Part shown: positions 33,363-42,887 of the stretch, piece after piece
Layout: each line of letters opens with the position of its first letter
How positions within the stretch are numbered: position 1 is the first letter of the stretch
From: JAHRAW01 sp965249835
GTDB lineage: Bacteria > Pseudomonadota > Gammaproteobacteria > Arenicellales > Poriferihabitantaceae
Assembly: GCA_965249835.1 (NCBI GenBank)
Contig: CBDFMY010000003.1
Coordinates: forward strand, 558,001-622,000
Reading direction: 5' to 3'
DNA length: 64,000 nucleotides
Made by a program: the position numbers and the translations under genes
The notes under the pieces: model-generated
Told to the model about the DNA's origin: nothing
The model's input: the letters and a program-made list of their open reading frames with translations, nothing else
Database searches by the model: none

Positions 33363-34435
33363 GTTATCAGGACGAACCGGAACCCGGGTTGATGTTGCCG
33401 ATCCGCGACGGGCATGTCTCGGCCGGACGGCTGGAGCGGGTGTTGCGCGATGGTGCGTTTGCGGTCACCGCCGAACTGGCGCCGCCGGATTCGGCAAACG
33501 CCGAGCAAGTGTATCGGCAGGCGCGGTTGTTCGACGGCTGCGTGGACGCCATCAACGCCACCGACGGCTCCGGCGCCAACTGTCACATGTCCAGCGTCGG
33601 GGTGTGCGCGTTGCTGACCCGAATCGGCTACTCCACCATCATGCAAATCTCCTGCCGCGACCGCAACCGCATCGCCATGCAGGGCGACATTCTCGGTGCC
33701 GCCGCAATGGGCGTGGCGAATATTTTGTGTCTGACTGGAGACGGCGTGCAAGCCGGCGATCATCCCGCCGCCAAGCCGGTGTTTGATTTGGATTGCATGT
33801 CGCTGTTGCAAACTGCGCGCACCATGCGCGATCAATCGCGCTTGCTGAGCGGGCGCGCGCTGAGTCAGCCGCCGAAAATATTTCTCGGCGCGGCCGCCAA
33901 TCCGTTTGCACCGCCGCAGGATTTTCGGGTTGAGCGGCTGGAGAAAAAAGTCGCCGCCGGTGCCAACTTCGTGCAGACTCAGTATTGTTTTGATCTGCCT
34001 GTGTTCACGCGCTACATGCAGCGGGTGCGGGACAAGGGTTTGCATCAGCGGGTGTTCATTCTCGCCGGCGTTGGGCCATTGGCATCGGCGCGCACGGCGC
34101 GATGGATTCGCGATAATGTTCCGGGCGTGCACATTCCCGATGCCGTGATTGCGCGGCTCGCCGGCGCGCAAGACCAGAAACTCGAAGGCAGCAAAATCTG
34201 CATAGAACTGATGCAACAACTCAAACAAATCGAAGGCGTCGCCGGCCTGCATGTCATGGCGTATCGGCAGGAGCAGTCCGTTGCCGAAATGATAGCGGCT
34301 TCAAATGTGCTGGACGGGCGTGTGCCGTGGACGCCCGCCGTCGCGTCTTCTTCCGAACCACCCGCCACGCTAACCAAGAGACAATCAGAAACGCAACCCG
34401 AACGCCAACCTGAACAGCAGAGAGTTTCAGCATGA
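33359..34435 (+). CDS. metF: methylenetetrahydrofolate reductase (MetF type)
   Basis: A 358-residue flavoprotein. The TIM-barrel starts after a short N-terminal extension (VTAELAPPDSANAE), with QISCRDRNRIAMQGDILGAA and LCLTGDGVQAGDHP as folate/FAD blocks and GANFVQTQYCFDLPVF later. It probably oxidises methyl-THF to methylene-THF here, in the direction opposite to methionine synthesis; that is an inference from context. The ATG overlaps the MetV-like stop. Its last 40 residues are Gln/Arg-rich and probably unstructured. It overlaps the next gene by four bases. Confidence 0.9.
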   Translation: MSYQDEPEPGLMLPIRDGHVSAGRLERVLRDGAFAVTAELAPPDSANAEQVYRQARLFDGCVDAINATDGSGANCHMSSVGVCALLTRIGYSTIMQISCRDRNRIAMQGDILGAAAMGVANILCLTGDGVQAGDHPAAKPVFDLDCMSLLQTARTMRDQSRLLSGRALSQPPKIFLGAAANPFAPPQDFRVERLEKKVAAGANFVQTQYCFDLPVFTRYMQRVRDKGLHQRVFILAGVGPLASARTARWIRDNVPGVHIPDAVIARLAGAQDQKLEGSKICIELMQQLKQIEGVAGLHVMAYRQEQSVAEMIAASNVLDGRVPWTPAVASSSEPPATLTKRQSETQPERQPEQQRVSA

Positions 34436-35337
34436 CCGACACTATCGTTAGTTCCGCCAGCCGTGAGTTAAAAATCGGACACGAGCAACCGTTCGTCATC
34501 ATCGGCGAGCGCATCAATCCCACCGGCCGCAAGATTCTCGCCGAGGAAATGAAAGCCGGTGATTACAGCCGAGTCGAAGCCGATGCGCGCGCGCAGGTTG
34601 CCGCCGGCGCGACTATGCTGGATGTCAACGCCGGCATCCCGCTGGCGGATGAGCCGCGCATTCTTGCCGAATCCATCCGCCTGGTGCAGTCGATTACCGA
34701 TGTGCCGTTGTCCATCGACTCGAGCATAGTCGCGGCACTGGAAGCTGGGCTTGAAGCCTATCAGGGCAAGCCGTTGTTGAACTCGGTGACCGGTGAAGAT
34801 GAGCGGCTGGAGGCGGTGCTGCCGCTGGTGAAAAAATACGGCGCGGCGGTGGTGGCGATTTCCAATGACGAAGCGGGCATTTCGGAGAATCCCGATGACC
34901 GATTTCTGGTCGCCAAAAAAATTATCGAGCGTGCCGCCGACCACGGTATTCATTACTCGGATATCGTGGTGGACCCGCTGGTCATGCCGGTCGGCGCGGT
35001 CAACAGCGCCGGGCGACAGGTGTTGCATTTGGTCAAACGCCTGCGCGATGAATTGAAAGTGAACACCACTTGCGGCGCGTCTAATTTTAGTTTTGGTATT
35101 CCCAACCGCAAGGGCATGGACGGACATTTTTTGTCGATGGCGATTGGCGCGGGGATGACTTGCGCGATTACTAATCCGTTGCACGAGGAAGTGATGCAGG
35201 CGGTGATGAGCGCGGATGTGGTGATGGGGCATGATAACAACTGTGTACGATGGCTGAAAAAATATCGCCAACCGGTCGCGGAAGGCGCCGGCGCCGGACG
35301 CGGCGGTCGGGAGGGGCGGAGGCGACGGCGCGGGTGA
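34432..35337 (+). CDS. methyltetrahydrofolate:corrinoid methyltransferase
   Basis: A 301-residue protein of the pterin-binding family. GERINPTGRKILAEEMKAGD and MLDVNAGIPLADEP are the folate-barrel blocks shared with MetH and AcsE. STCGASN-like TTCGASNFSFGIPNRKGMDG and GHDNNCVRWLKKY are found near the end. The C-terminus is Gly/Arg rich, probably disordered. It would move a methyl group between the corrinoid protein and THF. ATGA overlaps with MetF. Confidence 0.9.
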   Translation: MTDTIVSSASRELKIGHEQPFVIIGERINPTGRKILAEEMKAGDYSRVEADARAQVAAGATMLDVNAGIPLADEPRILAESIRLVQSITDVPLSIDSSIVAALEAGLEAYQGKPLLNSVTGEDERLEAVLPLVKKYGAAVVAISNDEAGISENPDDRFLVAKKIIERAADHGIHYSDIVVDPLVMPVGAVNSAGRQVLHLVKRLRDELKVNTTCGASNFSFGIPNRKGMDGHFLSMAIGAGMTCAITNPLHEEVMQAVMSADVVMGHDNNCVRWLKKYRQPVAEGAGAGRGGREGRRRRRG

Positions 35338-35720
35338 TGAGCGAGACGCAAAAGGGGTTCGCCGGCGGCTGTTTGTGCGGCGGTGTGCGCTATCGCGTGG
35401 TTGGCAAATTGCGCGGCGTGATTAATTGTTTTTGCCGACAGTGTCAAAAAACCAGCGGGCATCATGTCGCCGCCACCCGCGCGCGCCGCGCCGATTTTCA
35501 TTTGGAAAATGACCGTACGTTGAAATGGTATCGTTCCTCGGAAAAAGCCCGGCGCGGTTTTTGCCGTGAATGTGGCGGCAATCTTTTTTGGCAACCTGAC
35601 CACGAGGACACGATCAGCATCATGGCCGGCACGCTCGACACTCCGACCGGATTGGCAACCATTGACAACGTTTATGTTGATAACGCCAGCGACTATCAGA
35701 TCGTCCCACAGATTAAATGA
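35337..35720 (+). CDS. GFA-family protein
   Basis: A 127-residue zinc protein of the glutathione-dependent formaldehyde-activating (GFA) fold. The metal ligands lie in GGCLCGGVRYRV, NCFCRQCQKTSGHH and FCREC. The gene starts in the TGATGA junction with the preceding gene and ends four bases into the next. A GFA protein inside a methyl-transfer operon suggests handling of formaldehyde or another C1 adduct, but many GFA proteins are unrelated to formaldehyde. Confidence 0.82.
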   Translation: MSETQKGFAGGCLCGGVRYRVVGKLRGVINCFCRQCQKTSGHHVAATRARRADFHLENDRTLKWYRSSEKARRGFCRECGGNLFWQPDHEDTISIMAGTLDTPTGLATIDNVYVDNASDYQIVPQIK

Positions 35721-37780
35721 CTAACCCCAACACCGCCCAAATCATATTCACGCCGTCCGGCAAGCGCGGGCAAATTGCCATCGGCAAGTCGGTGCTCGAA
35801 GCGGCGCAACAACTCGGCGTTGATCTCGACACGGTGTGCGGCGGGCGCGGGATTTGCGATCGCTGCCAGATTGATCACAGCGTTGGCGAGTTCGCCAAGT
35901 TCAACATTCATTCCAAACCCGACCACTTGTCGCCGCCGAGCATCAGCGAGCGGGAATTTTTCCCCGCAGACACCGCGCCCACGCGCCGCCTCGGCTGCCA
36001 GGCGAAACTGCTCGGCGATGCGGTCATTGACATTCCGCCGGAAAGCCAAGCGCATCGGCAAGTAGTTCGCAAGCGACTGGATGTGCATAACATCACATTG
36101 AATCCCGCGGTGCGGCTGCATTACATCGAAGTTCCCGAACCTAACATGCACGACCCGAGCGGCGATTTGCAGCGCGTGCGTGATGCGCTGGAATTTGACT
36201 GGGGGCTGACCGACATCGCATTTGATTTTCATTTGCTCGCTTCGTTGCAATCCACATTGCGCAACGGGAATTGGAAAGTAACCGTGGCGATTCATCACGC
36301 AAACGACAAAACAAATCGCGCCATTGCCATTTGGCCCGGCATCAAAAATAAAGTGTATGGCGTTGCCGTTGATGTCGGCTCCACCACCATCGCCGCGCAT
36401 TTGTGCGACCTGATTAGCGGCCAAGCGTTGAGTTCGGCCGGGCGGATGAATCCGCAAATTCGTTTTGGCGAAGATTTGATGAGTCGCGTTTCATACATAA
36501 TGATGAATCCCGGCGGCGAGGCCGACATGACGCGCGTGGTGCGCGAGGCGTTGCAAGGTTTGATCGTGGAACTGACGACGCAAACAAACATCGACAGCAA
36601 CGATATATTGGATATGACGCTGGTCGGCAATCCGGTGATGCATCACTTGTTGCTCGGCATCAACCCGGTGGAGTTGGGCGGCGCGCCGTTTGCGCTGGCG
36701 ACCGACCAGGCGTTGGACCTCAACGCCACCGCGTTGGATTTGAAAATAAATCGCGGCGCGCGCGTATATGTTTTGCCGTGCATCGCCGGGCATGTGGGTG
36801 CCGATGCCGCGGCCGCGACCTTGTCCGAAGCGCCCTATCAACGCGATGAATTAACTTTGTTGGTGGATGTCGGCACCAACGCCGAGATCGTACTCGGCAA
36901 CAACAAAAAGATGCTCGCGGCATCCAGCCCGACCGGCCCGGCATTCGAAGGCGCGCAAATCAGCGGCGGACAGCGCGCCGCGCCGGGTGCCATCGAGCGC
37001 GTGCGTATCGACCGCGAAACCCTCGAGCCGCGCTTTCGCGTAATCGGTTGCGAGTTGTGGTCGGATGAAGACGGCTTCGCCGAAGCCGTGGCAACGACCG
37101 GCGTGACCGGCATCTGCGGCTCCGGCATCATCGAAATTATCGCCGAATTGTTTCTTGCCGGTGTGATTAAAGTCGATGGCATAATCGATGGCGCGCTCGC
37201 GGAAAAAACCCATCGCATAAAACCAGACGCGAAAACCTGGTGTTATTCATTGCACGGTGATGATGACGACAACCGCGATGACGACAACGTGCGTACGGTG
37301 AAAATTGAAATCACGCAAAACGATGTGCGCGCCATCCAGTTGGCAAAAGCCGCTCTCTACGCCGGCGCGCGATTGTTGATGGATAAATTGAATGTCGACA
37401 CGGTCGACCGCATTCGCCTGGCTGGCGCGTTTGGCGCGCACATTGATGTCAAGTATGCGATGGTGTTAGGCATGATTCCGGATTGCAAACTGGAGCACGT
37501 TACCTCGGCGGGAAACGCCGCCGGTGCCGGCGCCACCATCGCGCTACTCGACACAGCGGCGCGTAGCGAAATCGAAGATGTGGTGAAGCGCATCCAAAAA
37601 GTCGAAACCGCGGTCGAGCCGAAATTTCAGGACCACTTCGTCGAAGCCCTGGCGATTCCGCACAAAACCGCCGCCTACGAAAATCTCAAGCGGGAAGTGG
37701 ACATGCCAGTAGCCTCGCGCAGCAACGCTGATGCCTCCGGCAGTAAGAAACGAAGACGCCGAAAAGGAAACCGGGAATAA
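35717..37780 (+). CDS. corrinoid activation protein (RACo-type, Fe-S plus ASKHA domain)
   Basis: A 687-residue reductive activator. The N-terminal [2Fe-2S] ferredoxin-like domain has Cys 41, 47, 50 and 94 in VCGGRGICDRCQ and RLGCQAK. After a linker, the DUF4445/ASKHA domain (AVDVGSTTIAAHLCDL, TLVGNPVMHHLLLG, LLVDVGTNAEIVLGN, GICGSGIIEI) binds ATP. It would return accidentally oxidised Co(II) to Co(I). A Lys/Arg tail ends it. It is the last gene of the operon. Confidence 0.92.
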   Translation: MTNPNTAQIIFTPSGKRGQIAIGKSVLEAAQQLGVDLDTVCGGRGICDRCQIDHSVGEFAKFNIHSKPDHLSPPSISEREFFPADTAPTRRLGCQAKLLGDAVIDIPPESQAHRQVVRKRLDVHNITLNPAVRLHYIEVPEPNMHDPSGDLQRVRDALEFDWGLTDIAFDFHLLASLQSTLRNGNWKVTVAIHHANDKTNRAIAIWPGIKNKVYGVAVDVGSTTIAAHLCDLISGQALSSAGRMNPQIRFGEDLMSRVSYIMMNPGGEADMTRVVREALQGLIVELTTQTNIDSNDILDMTLVGNPVMHHLLLGINPVELGGAPFALATDQALDLNATALDLKINRGARVYVLPCIAGHVGADAAAATLSEAPYQRDELTLLVDVGTNAEIVLGNNKKMLAASSPTGPAFEGAQISGGQRAAPGAIERVRIDRETLEPRFRVIGCELWSDEDGFAEAVATTGVTGICGSGIIEIIAELFLAGVIKVDGIIDGALAEKTHRIKPDAKTWCYSLHGDDDDNRDDDNVRTVKIEITQNDVRAIQLAKAALYAGARLLMDKLNVDTVDRIRLAGAFGAHIDVKYAMVLGMIPDCKLEHVTSAGNAAGAGATIALLDTAARSEIEDVVKRIQKVETAVEPKFQDHFVEALAIPHKTAAYENLKREVDMPVASRSNADASGSKKRRRRKGNRE

Positions 37781-37829
37781 CGAGCAAAGAGCGTCCCGAC
37801 TTTGCCGCAAATGAGTATGGCTACGACCG

Positions 37830-37856
37830 CATGGCGACGAAAAGGCAAGCGCAATG
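37830..37856 (-). repeat. dispersed repeat A, left-end fragment
   Basis: The text CATGGCGACGAAAAGGCAAGCG is the left end only. It lies 17 bases from the 3' end of the convergent MttB-family gene. Confidence 0.6.
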
Positions 37857-37873
37857 CATAAACAAACCACCTC

Positions 37874-39409
37874 CTAAATATTCGAGTCTTCAAACTCCCC
37901 CTTCCGTTTAGCGATAAACTCGAGCAACGCTTCGTCGATGGCCGGGTCGATTTCCGGCGCGACATAATCATTCAACATTTGTCTGCATAATTTATTGGCG
38001 CGCTGCACCGCGTCCTGCGAGCCATCGGATTGCCATTGTTCAAAACTGTTGTTGTCGGCGATGGATGAGCGGTAAAAAGCGGTTTTGAAATTATTTTGTG
38101 TGTGTTCACAGCCGAGGAAGTGGGTGCCGGGACCAACTTCGCGGATGGCGCTCATGGCCTGGCCATTTTCCGACAGGTCAAAGCCGTTGGCGAAAACTTG
38201 CATCATGCCGAGTTGGTCTGCATCCATAATCAATTTTTCATAACTGGAAGTCAGCCCGCCTTCCAGCCAGCCGGCGGCGTGCAGCACAAAATTCACCCCG
38301 GCGGTGAGGGTCGGCAGCAGCGTGTTGGCACTTTCATATGCCGCCTGCGCGTCGGGAATTTTTGATCCGCACAGCGAGCCGCCGCTACGGAAGGGAACAC
38401 CGAGGCGGCGCGCCAGCGAGGCCGCGCCGTTCAGCACCAGCGAAGGCTCCGGCGTGCCGAAGGTGGGCGCACCGGACTGCATGGAGATGGAACTGGCGAA
38501 GGTGCCAAAAATTACCGGCGAGCCGGGGCGCACGAGTTGGGTGAATGCCATACCCGCCATCGCCTCGGCGAGGATTTGCGACAGCGTGCCGGTGGCGGTC
38601 ACCGGCGACATCGCGCCGGCCAGAATGAACGGCGAGATGATGCTTGCCTGATTGTTGCGCGCATACACTTCCGAGGCGCCGAGCATGGTCTCGTCGTAGG
38701 TCATCGGCGAGTTGGCATTAATCAAATTCACCAGCACGGTGTTGTCCTCAACAAACTGCGCGCCAAACAAAATCTTGCACATATCCACGCTGTCTTGCGC
38801 ACGTTCGGGCTGCGTGACCGAGCCCATGAACGGCTTGTCGCTGTATTTGATGTGGCTATACACCATATCAAAGTGGCGCTTGTTGACCGGCAGGTCGGTG
38901 GGCTCGCACACGGTGCCGCCGGAGTGGTGCAACGCCGGTAGCAGGTATGCCAACTTCACGAAGTTGCGAAAATCTTCGATTACGGCGTAGCGTCGTCCGC
39001 GCTCCAAATCGCGGATGAACGGCGGGCCATAAACCGGCGCGAACACCGTGTGCTTGCCGCCGATGACGACACTGCGTGCCGGGTTGCGGGCTTTTTGTTC
39101 AAACATCGCGGGCGCGGAGTCGCGAATAATTTTTCGGCACATGCCGTCCGGGAAACGAACGCGCTGGCCGTCGATGTCGGCACCGGCTTCCTTGAATAAT
39201 TGCAATGCAGACGGGTAGTGAAAATCGATGCCCACCTCGCGCAAGATGGTGTCGGCATTTTTTTCGATCAGCGTCAGCCCTTCCTCGTCGAGCAATTCAT
39301 ATTCGGGAATGGTGCGCGTGATGTAGGCGGGTGCGGGCACTGAGTCGGCTGCCGCGTCCGTTGCTTGACGCGCGCGCCGACCACCTCGTTTTTTTGTTCG
39401 TTGCGACAT
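37874..39409 (-). CDS. MttB-family methyltransferase (no pyrrolysine codon)
   Basis: A 511-residue TIM-barrel methyltransferase of the trimethylamine methyltransferase superfamily. The reading frame is intact with no internal stop, so it is a non-pyrrolysine member, like those shown to act on quaternary amines. The N-terminus is Arg/Lys rich (RTKKRGGRRARQ). It begins ITRTIPEYELLDEEGLTLIE and carries HHSGGTVCEPTDLPV and NSPMTYDETMLGASEVY. The substrate is unknown (for example a betaine). It is convergent with the corrinoid operon. Confidence 0.9.
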   Translation of the reverse strand: MSQRTKKRGGRRARQATDAAADSVPAPAYITRTIPEYELLDEEGLTLIEKNADTILREVGIDFHYPSALQLFKEAGADIDGQRVRFPDGMCRKIIRDSAPAMFEQKARNPARSVVIGGKHTVFAPVYGPPFIRDLERGRRYAVIEDFRNFVKLAYLLPALHHSGGTVCEPTDLPVNKRHFDMVYSHIKYSDKPFMGSVTQPERAQDSVDMCKILFGAQFVEDNTVLVNLINANSPMTYDETMLGASEVYARNNQASIISPFILAGAMSPVTATGTLSQILAEAMAGMAFTQLVRPGSPVIFGTFASSISMQSGAPTFGTPEPSLVLNGAASLARRLGVPFRSGGSLCGSKIPDAQAAYESANTLLPTLTAGVNFVLHAAGWLEGGLTSSYEKLIMDADQLGMMQVFANGFDLSENGQAMSAIREVGPGTHFLGCEHTQNNFKTAFYRSSIADNNSFEQWQSDGSQDAVQRANKLCRQMLNDYVAPEIDPAIDEALLEFIAKRKGEFEDSNI

Positions 39410-39516
39410 GAGGGATAATTGTAATTCGCCGACCGTTAATCCGCAATGCTTGTGTTAGGAACTGTTAGGAACACATAATCTGTCCGGTTTATGCCAGCTC
39501 TTGAGGGAGGTGATTT

Positions 39517-39624
39517 ATGAGGCGGACAGAAGTGTTACAGGAGATACGACAGATGAGATTTGAAGAGTCATATGGGGGCTGGACCGAGGGTCGTCTGAGC
39601 CAGGAGGAAGCGGCGCAGTGTTAG
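39517..39624 (+). pseudogene. truncated duplicate start of the ISNCY transposase
   Basis: The first 34 codons are identical to the start of the main transposase (MRRTEVLQEIRQMRFEESYG...), then the frame ends at TGTTAG where the next copy of the IS end begins. It has its own GAGGGAGGTGATTT ribosome site but encodes only part of the DNA-binding region. Confidence 0.75.
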
Positions 39625-39696
39625 GAACACATAAACTGTCCGCTGTTAAAACACATAATCTGTCCGGTTTATGCCAGCTCTTGAGGGAGGTGATTT

Positions 39697-40875
39697 ATGA
39701 GGCGGACAGAAGTGTTACAGGAGATACGACAGATGAGATTTGAAGAGTCATATGGGGGCTGGACCGAGGGTCGTCTGAGCCAGGAGGAAGCGGCGCAGTT
39801 GCTGGGTGTGTGTGAGCGCACCTTTCGTCGTTACATTGATCGTTACGAGGAAGAAGGCCTGGATGGGTTGATCGACAAGCGGCTGTCTCAGGTATCGCAC
39901 CGGCGGGCCCCGGTCGATGAGGTTATGCGCATGGTGGATCGGTACCGGAGCCGGCATGATGGCTGGAGTGTCAAGCACTACTACGCCTGGTATCGGCGCG
40001 GCGGCGGTGGGCGTAGCTACAACTGGGTGCGCAAGTCCTTGCAGGCTGCCGGAGCGGTGACGAAGGCCGCGGGCCGTGGGCAACATCGCAAGCGGCGCGA
40101 GCGAGCGCCGGTGCCGGGCGTATTGCTGCACCAGGATGGCAGCACCCATGCCTGGGTGCCGGGACAGAGCTGGGATTTGATAGTCACCATGGATGATGCC
40201 AGCAATCGGCATTACTCCATGTTCTTCTGTGACCAGGAAGGCACCCGGAGCAGTTTCCAGGGGGTACGTGAGGTGATTGAGGCCGAGGGCTTGTTTTGCT
40301 CGCTGTATACCGACCGGGGCAGCCATTACTGGCACACGCCGACGGCTGGCGGCAAGGTGGACAAGGGCAACTCGACGCAGTTTCGGCGCGCCTTGCAGCA
40401 ACTGGGCATAGAGATGATCGCGGCCTACTCGCCGCAAGCCCGAGGGCGCTCCGAGCGGGCCTTTCGCACCCACCAGGAGCGCTTGGTCAAGGAACTGGCC
40501 GCCGCTGGCATCACCGATATGGCTACTGCCAATGAGTATCTCCGGCAGGTGTATCTGCCCGCTTTCAACGAAGAGTTTGAGCAACCGCCGCGGGAAGCTG
40601 GCTCAGCCTTTGTGCCGGTGCCGGAGGGAGCGCAGTTGGACAACATTTTCTGCGAACGCTACGAGCGCCAAGTACGCAAGGACAACTGCATTGAATTCGA
40701 GGGACTGACCCTGCAGATACCGGCAGACCGCCACCGTTACCACTACATCAAAGCTAAAGTGAAGGGGTTACGGCACACCGACGGCGCCCTGTCTTTGTGG
40801 CACGGTCCTCGAAAACTGGCCGGTTATGATGCGGCCGGCCAGCTCATCCAGACTGACTTACCGGTGGCTGCCTGA
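39697..40875 (+). CDS. ISNCY-family transposase
   Basis: A 392-residue transposase. The N-terminal HTH is LSQEEAAQLLGVCERTFRRY. The integrase core shows HQDGSTHAWVPGQ, VTMDDASNRHYSMFFCDQEG, YTDRGSHYWHTP and SPQARGRSERAFRTHQERLV. A C-terminal basic beta segment (EFEGLTLQIPADRHRYHYIK) closes it. The frame is intact. The codon use is richer in G and C than in the IS5 element. Confidence 0.9.
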   Translation: MRRTEVLQEIRQMRFEESYGGWTEGRLSQEEAAQLLGVCERTFRRYIDRYEEEGLDGLIDKRLSQVSHRRAPVDEVMRMVDRYRSRHDGWSVKHYYAWYRRGGGGRSYNWVRKSLQAAGAVTKAAGRGQHRKRRERAPVPGVLLHQDGSTHAWVPGQSWDLIVTMDDASNRHYSMFFCDQEGTRSSFQGVREVIEAEGLFCSLYTDRGSHYWHTPTAGGKVDKGNSTQFRRALQQLGIEMIAAYSPQARGRSERAFRTHQERLVKELAAAGITDMATANEYLRQVYLPAFNEEFEQPPREAGSAFVPVPEGAQLDNIFCERYERQVRKDNCIEFEGLTLQIPADRHRYHYIKAKVKGLRHTDGALSLWHGPRKLAGYDAAGQLIQTDLPVAA

Positions 40876-40988
40876 TGTCCGCTGCGCCATCAATAACGGG
40901 TGCATCAGCCAGGCTTCCCGACATCGCCAAAAGCGGACAACTCATGTGTTCTAAAACCGGACATTTCTATTTGTTGCTAACATGCTTG

Positions 40989-41040
40989 TTCCGGGAATCC
41001 AGTGGAATATGTCGTCCGGCGTAGCCGGACTCATTATAGC
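40989..41040. repeat. mosaic repeat B fragment upstream of msbA
   Basis: The 50 bases after the IS read ttccgggaatccagtggaa followed by GTCCGGCGTAGCCGGACTC, the same modules as at 5120 and 24350. It separates the IS from msbA. Confidence 0.65.
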
Positions 41041-41126
41041 CAAGACGTCCCGTGGCGCACAAAGTGTGCGGCAGTTGGAATAAAATTTGGGGTAAAATAC
41101 CGCGCCTGACCACCGAAACCTCGCTC

Positions 41127-42887
41127 GTGTCCGACTCCCCCCTCGCTGTTGATGATTTCCGGCTTTACCGCCGGTTGCTTACCCATGTGCTCCCGTATAA
41201 ATGGGCGTTTCTGCTGGCGATCGCGGGTATGCTGCTGGTGTCGGCGGGAGACGCTTCCATTGTGATGATGCTCCAGCCCATCATTGATGACGGGTTTGTC
41301 AACCGCGATGCGGCGTTTATTCAATGGGTGCCGCTGGTGCTGGTGGCGCTGGGGTTGGCGCGCGCCGCCGGCACTTTCATTGACAGTTATTGTATGAGTT
41401 GGGTGGCGCGGCGCGTGATTCAGGATTTGCGCCAGTCGATGTTTGAACAATTAAGCCGCGCGCCGGTTTACTACCACGATAAAAACTCCAGCGGCGTTTT
41501 GACCGCGCGCCTGATTTACCATGTGGAACAGGTTGCCAGCGCCAGCACGACCGCGGTGCGTACTTTGGTTCGCGATGCGTTCAAGGCGTTATGTTTGTTG
41601 TTGTGGATGTTTTATCTCAGTTGGCAAATGTCGTTGCTGTTCGCCATCATCCTGCCGGTCGCGTATTTCGTTTTCAAATTTTCCAGCCACCGCTTCCGCG
41701 CCGTCAGTTTGCGCGTTCAAGAAAGCGTCGGCGGCATTACGCATGTCATCAAGGAAGCGCTTCAGGGGCAGCGCGTGATTAAAATTTTCGACGCGCATGA
41801 GTACCAAAATCGCATCTTTGGCGACGCCAACAATCACAATCGCCAGCAAATCATGAAAGCGACCGCGGTGTCATCGGCGAGTGTGTCGTTGGTGGTGTTT
41901 CTCTCCGGCATCGGGGTCGCCGGCGTAATCTGGATGGCGTTGCAGCAGGACATCAGCCCCGGGGTTTTTTCATCCTATCTCGCGGCCATGATTATGACCA
42001 ACAAACCGATTCGCAGTTTGTCGAAAATCAATCTGGTGATTCAAGGCGGGCTTGCCGGCGCGCAATCGGTATTCGACAGCATCGATCTCAAGCAGGAATC
42101 GGATTACGGCACCGTTGAGTTGAAAGATGTGGTCGGCGATTTGCACTTCAGCAATGTTTCGTTTGGTTATTTCGAAACCGACAAACCGGTGCTTGATGAT
42201 ATTTCCATCGACATCAAAGCCGGCACCACGGTGGCGTTAGTGGGCGCATCCGGTAGCGGCAAATCCACCATCGCTTCGTTGCTGTTGCGTTTTTATTCCC
42301 CGACCGCCGGCGAAATCAGCATTGACGGCAAACCGCTGGAGTCGATTACCCTCAAATCCCTGCGCGCCAACACCGCCATCGTCACCCAGGAAATCGTCTT
42401 GTTTGACGACACCATCCGCAACAACATTGCTTACGGCGAAAAAGGCAAAATCGATGCTACCAGGCTTCTCAAAGCCGCCACCGCCGCCCATGTCATGGAA
42501 TTCGCCGAGCGCATGACCGATGGCCTCGACAGCATGATCGGCGAGCAGGGAATCCGTTTATCCGGCGGCCAACGTCAGCGTATCGCCATCGCCCGGGCGT
42601 TATACCGCGATGCGCCGTTGCTGATTATGGACGAAGCCACCTCGTCTTTGGATTCACATTCCGAACAACACATCCGAAGCGCCATCGCTCGCCTGATCGA
42701 AAACCGCACCTCGCTGATCATCGCCCATCGCCTGTCCACCATCGAAAACGCCGACCTGATCGTGGTGCTGGATAACGGGCGAATCGTGCAGCAGGGCTCG
42801 CATAGCGAATTGCTCGAGCGCGGCGGTGCCTACGCCAAGTTGCATCGCGCCCAGCACCGCGAACAATCGACCGCGCACACCGCCTGA
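41127..42887 (+). CDS. msbA: lipid A export ABC transporter MsbA
   Basis: A half-transporter of about 586 residues that flips lipid A-core across the inner membrane. Six membrane helices precede an ATPase with Walker A GASGSGKST, LSGGQRQRIAIARALY and Walker B PLLIMDEATSS. The GTG at 41127 is chosen because it follows a GGGGTAAAATAC -10-like box; an upstream GTG at 41052 would lie in promoter-like sequence. Overlaps lpxK by one base at TGATG. Confidence 0.92.
   Translation: MSDSPLAVDDFRLYRRLLTHVLPYKWAFLLAIAGMLLVSAGDASIVMMLQPIIDDGFVNRDAAFIQWVPLVLVALGLARAAGTFIDSYCMSWVARRVIQDLRQSMFEQLSRAPVYYHDKNSSGVLTARLIYHVEQVASASTTAVRTLVRDAFKALCLLLWMFYLSWQMSLLFAIILPVAYFVFKFSSHRFRAVSLRVQESVGGITHVIKEALQGQRVIKIFDAHEYQNRIFGDANNHNRQQIMKATAVSSASVSLVVFLSGIGVAGVIWMALQQDISPGVFSSYLAAMIMTNKPIRSLSKINLVIQGGLAGAQSVFDSIDLKQESDYGTVELKDVVGDLHFSNVSFGYFETDKPVLDDISIDIKAGTTVALVGASGSGKSTIASLLLRFYSPTAGEISIDGKPLESITLKSLRANTAIVTQEIVLFDDTIRNNIAYGEKGKIDATRLLKAATAAHVMEFAERMTDGLDSMIGEQGIRLSGGQRQRIAIARALYRDAPLLIMDEATSSLDSHSEQHIRSAIARLIENRTSLIIAHRLSTIENADLIVVLDNGRIVQQGSHSELLERGGAYAKLHRAQHREQSTAHTA

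Larger units (their letters stand above)
39453..40982 (+). mobile_element. ISNCY-type insertion sequence with duplicated left end
   Basis: The element is bounded by TGTTAGGAAC on the left and the complementary GCTAACA on the right at 40982. TGCTTG flanks both sides (39447-39452 and 40983-40988), consistent with one insertion event. The first ~165 bases are an extra, truncated copy of the element's own left end, followed by a full copy from 39619. TGTCCG repeats near both ends (for example CTGTCCGGTTTATGCC and aaaagcggacaactc). Confidence 0.82.

Noticed and set aside
33002..34252. 416-codon minus-strand frame opposite metF
   Set aside because: Antisense shadow; the metF and MetV-like motifs on the plus strand decide.
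39517..39624. Separate small HTH gene before the ISNCY transposase
   Set aside because: Identical to the transposase start and bounded by the IS end; it is a partial duplicate.
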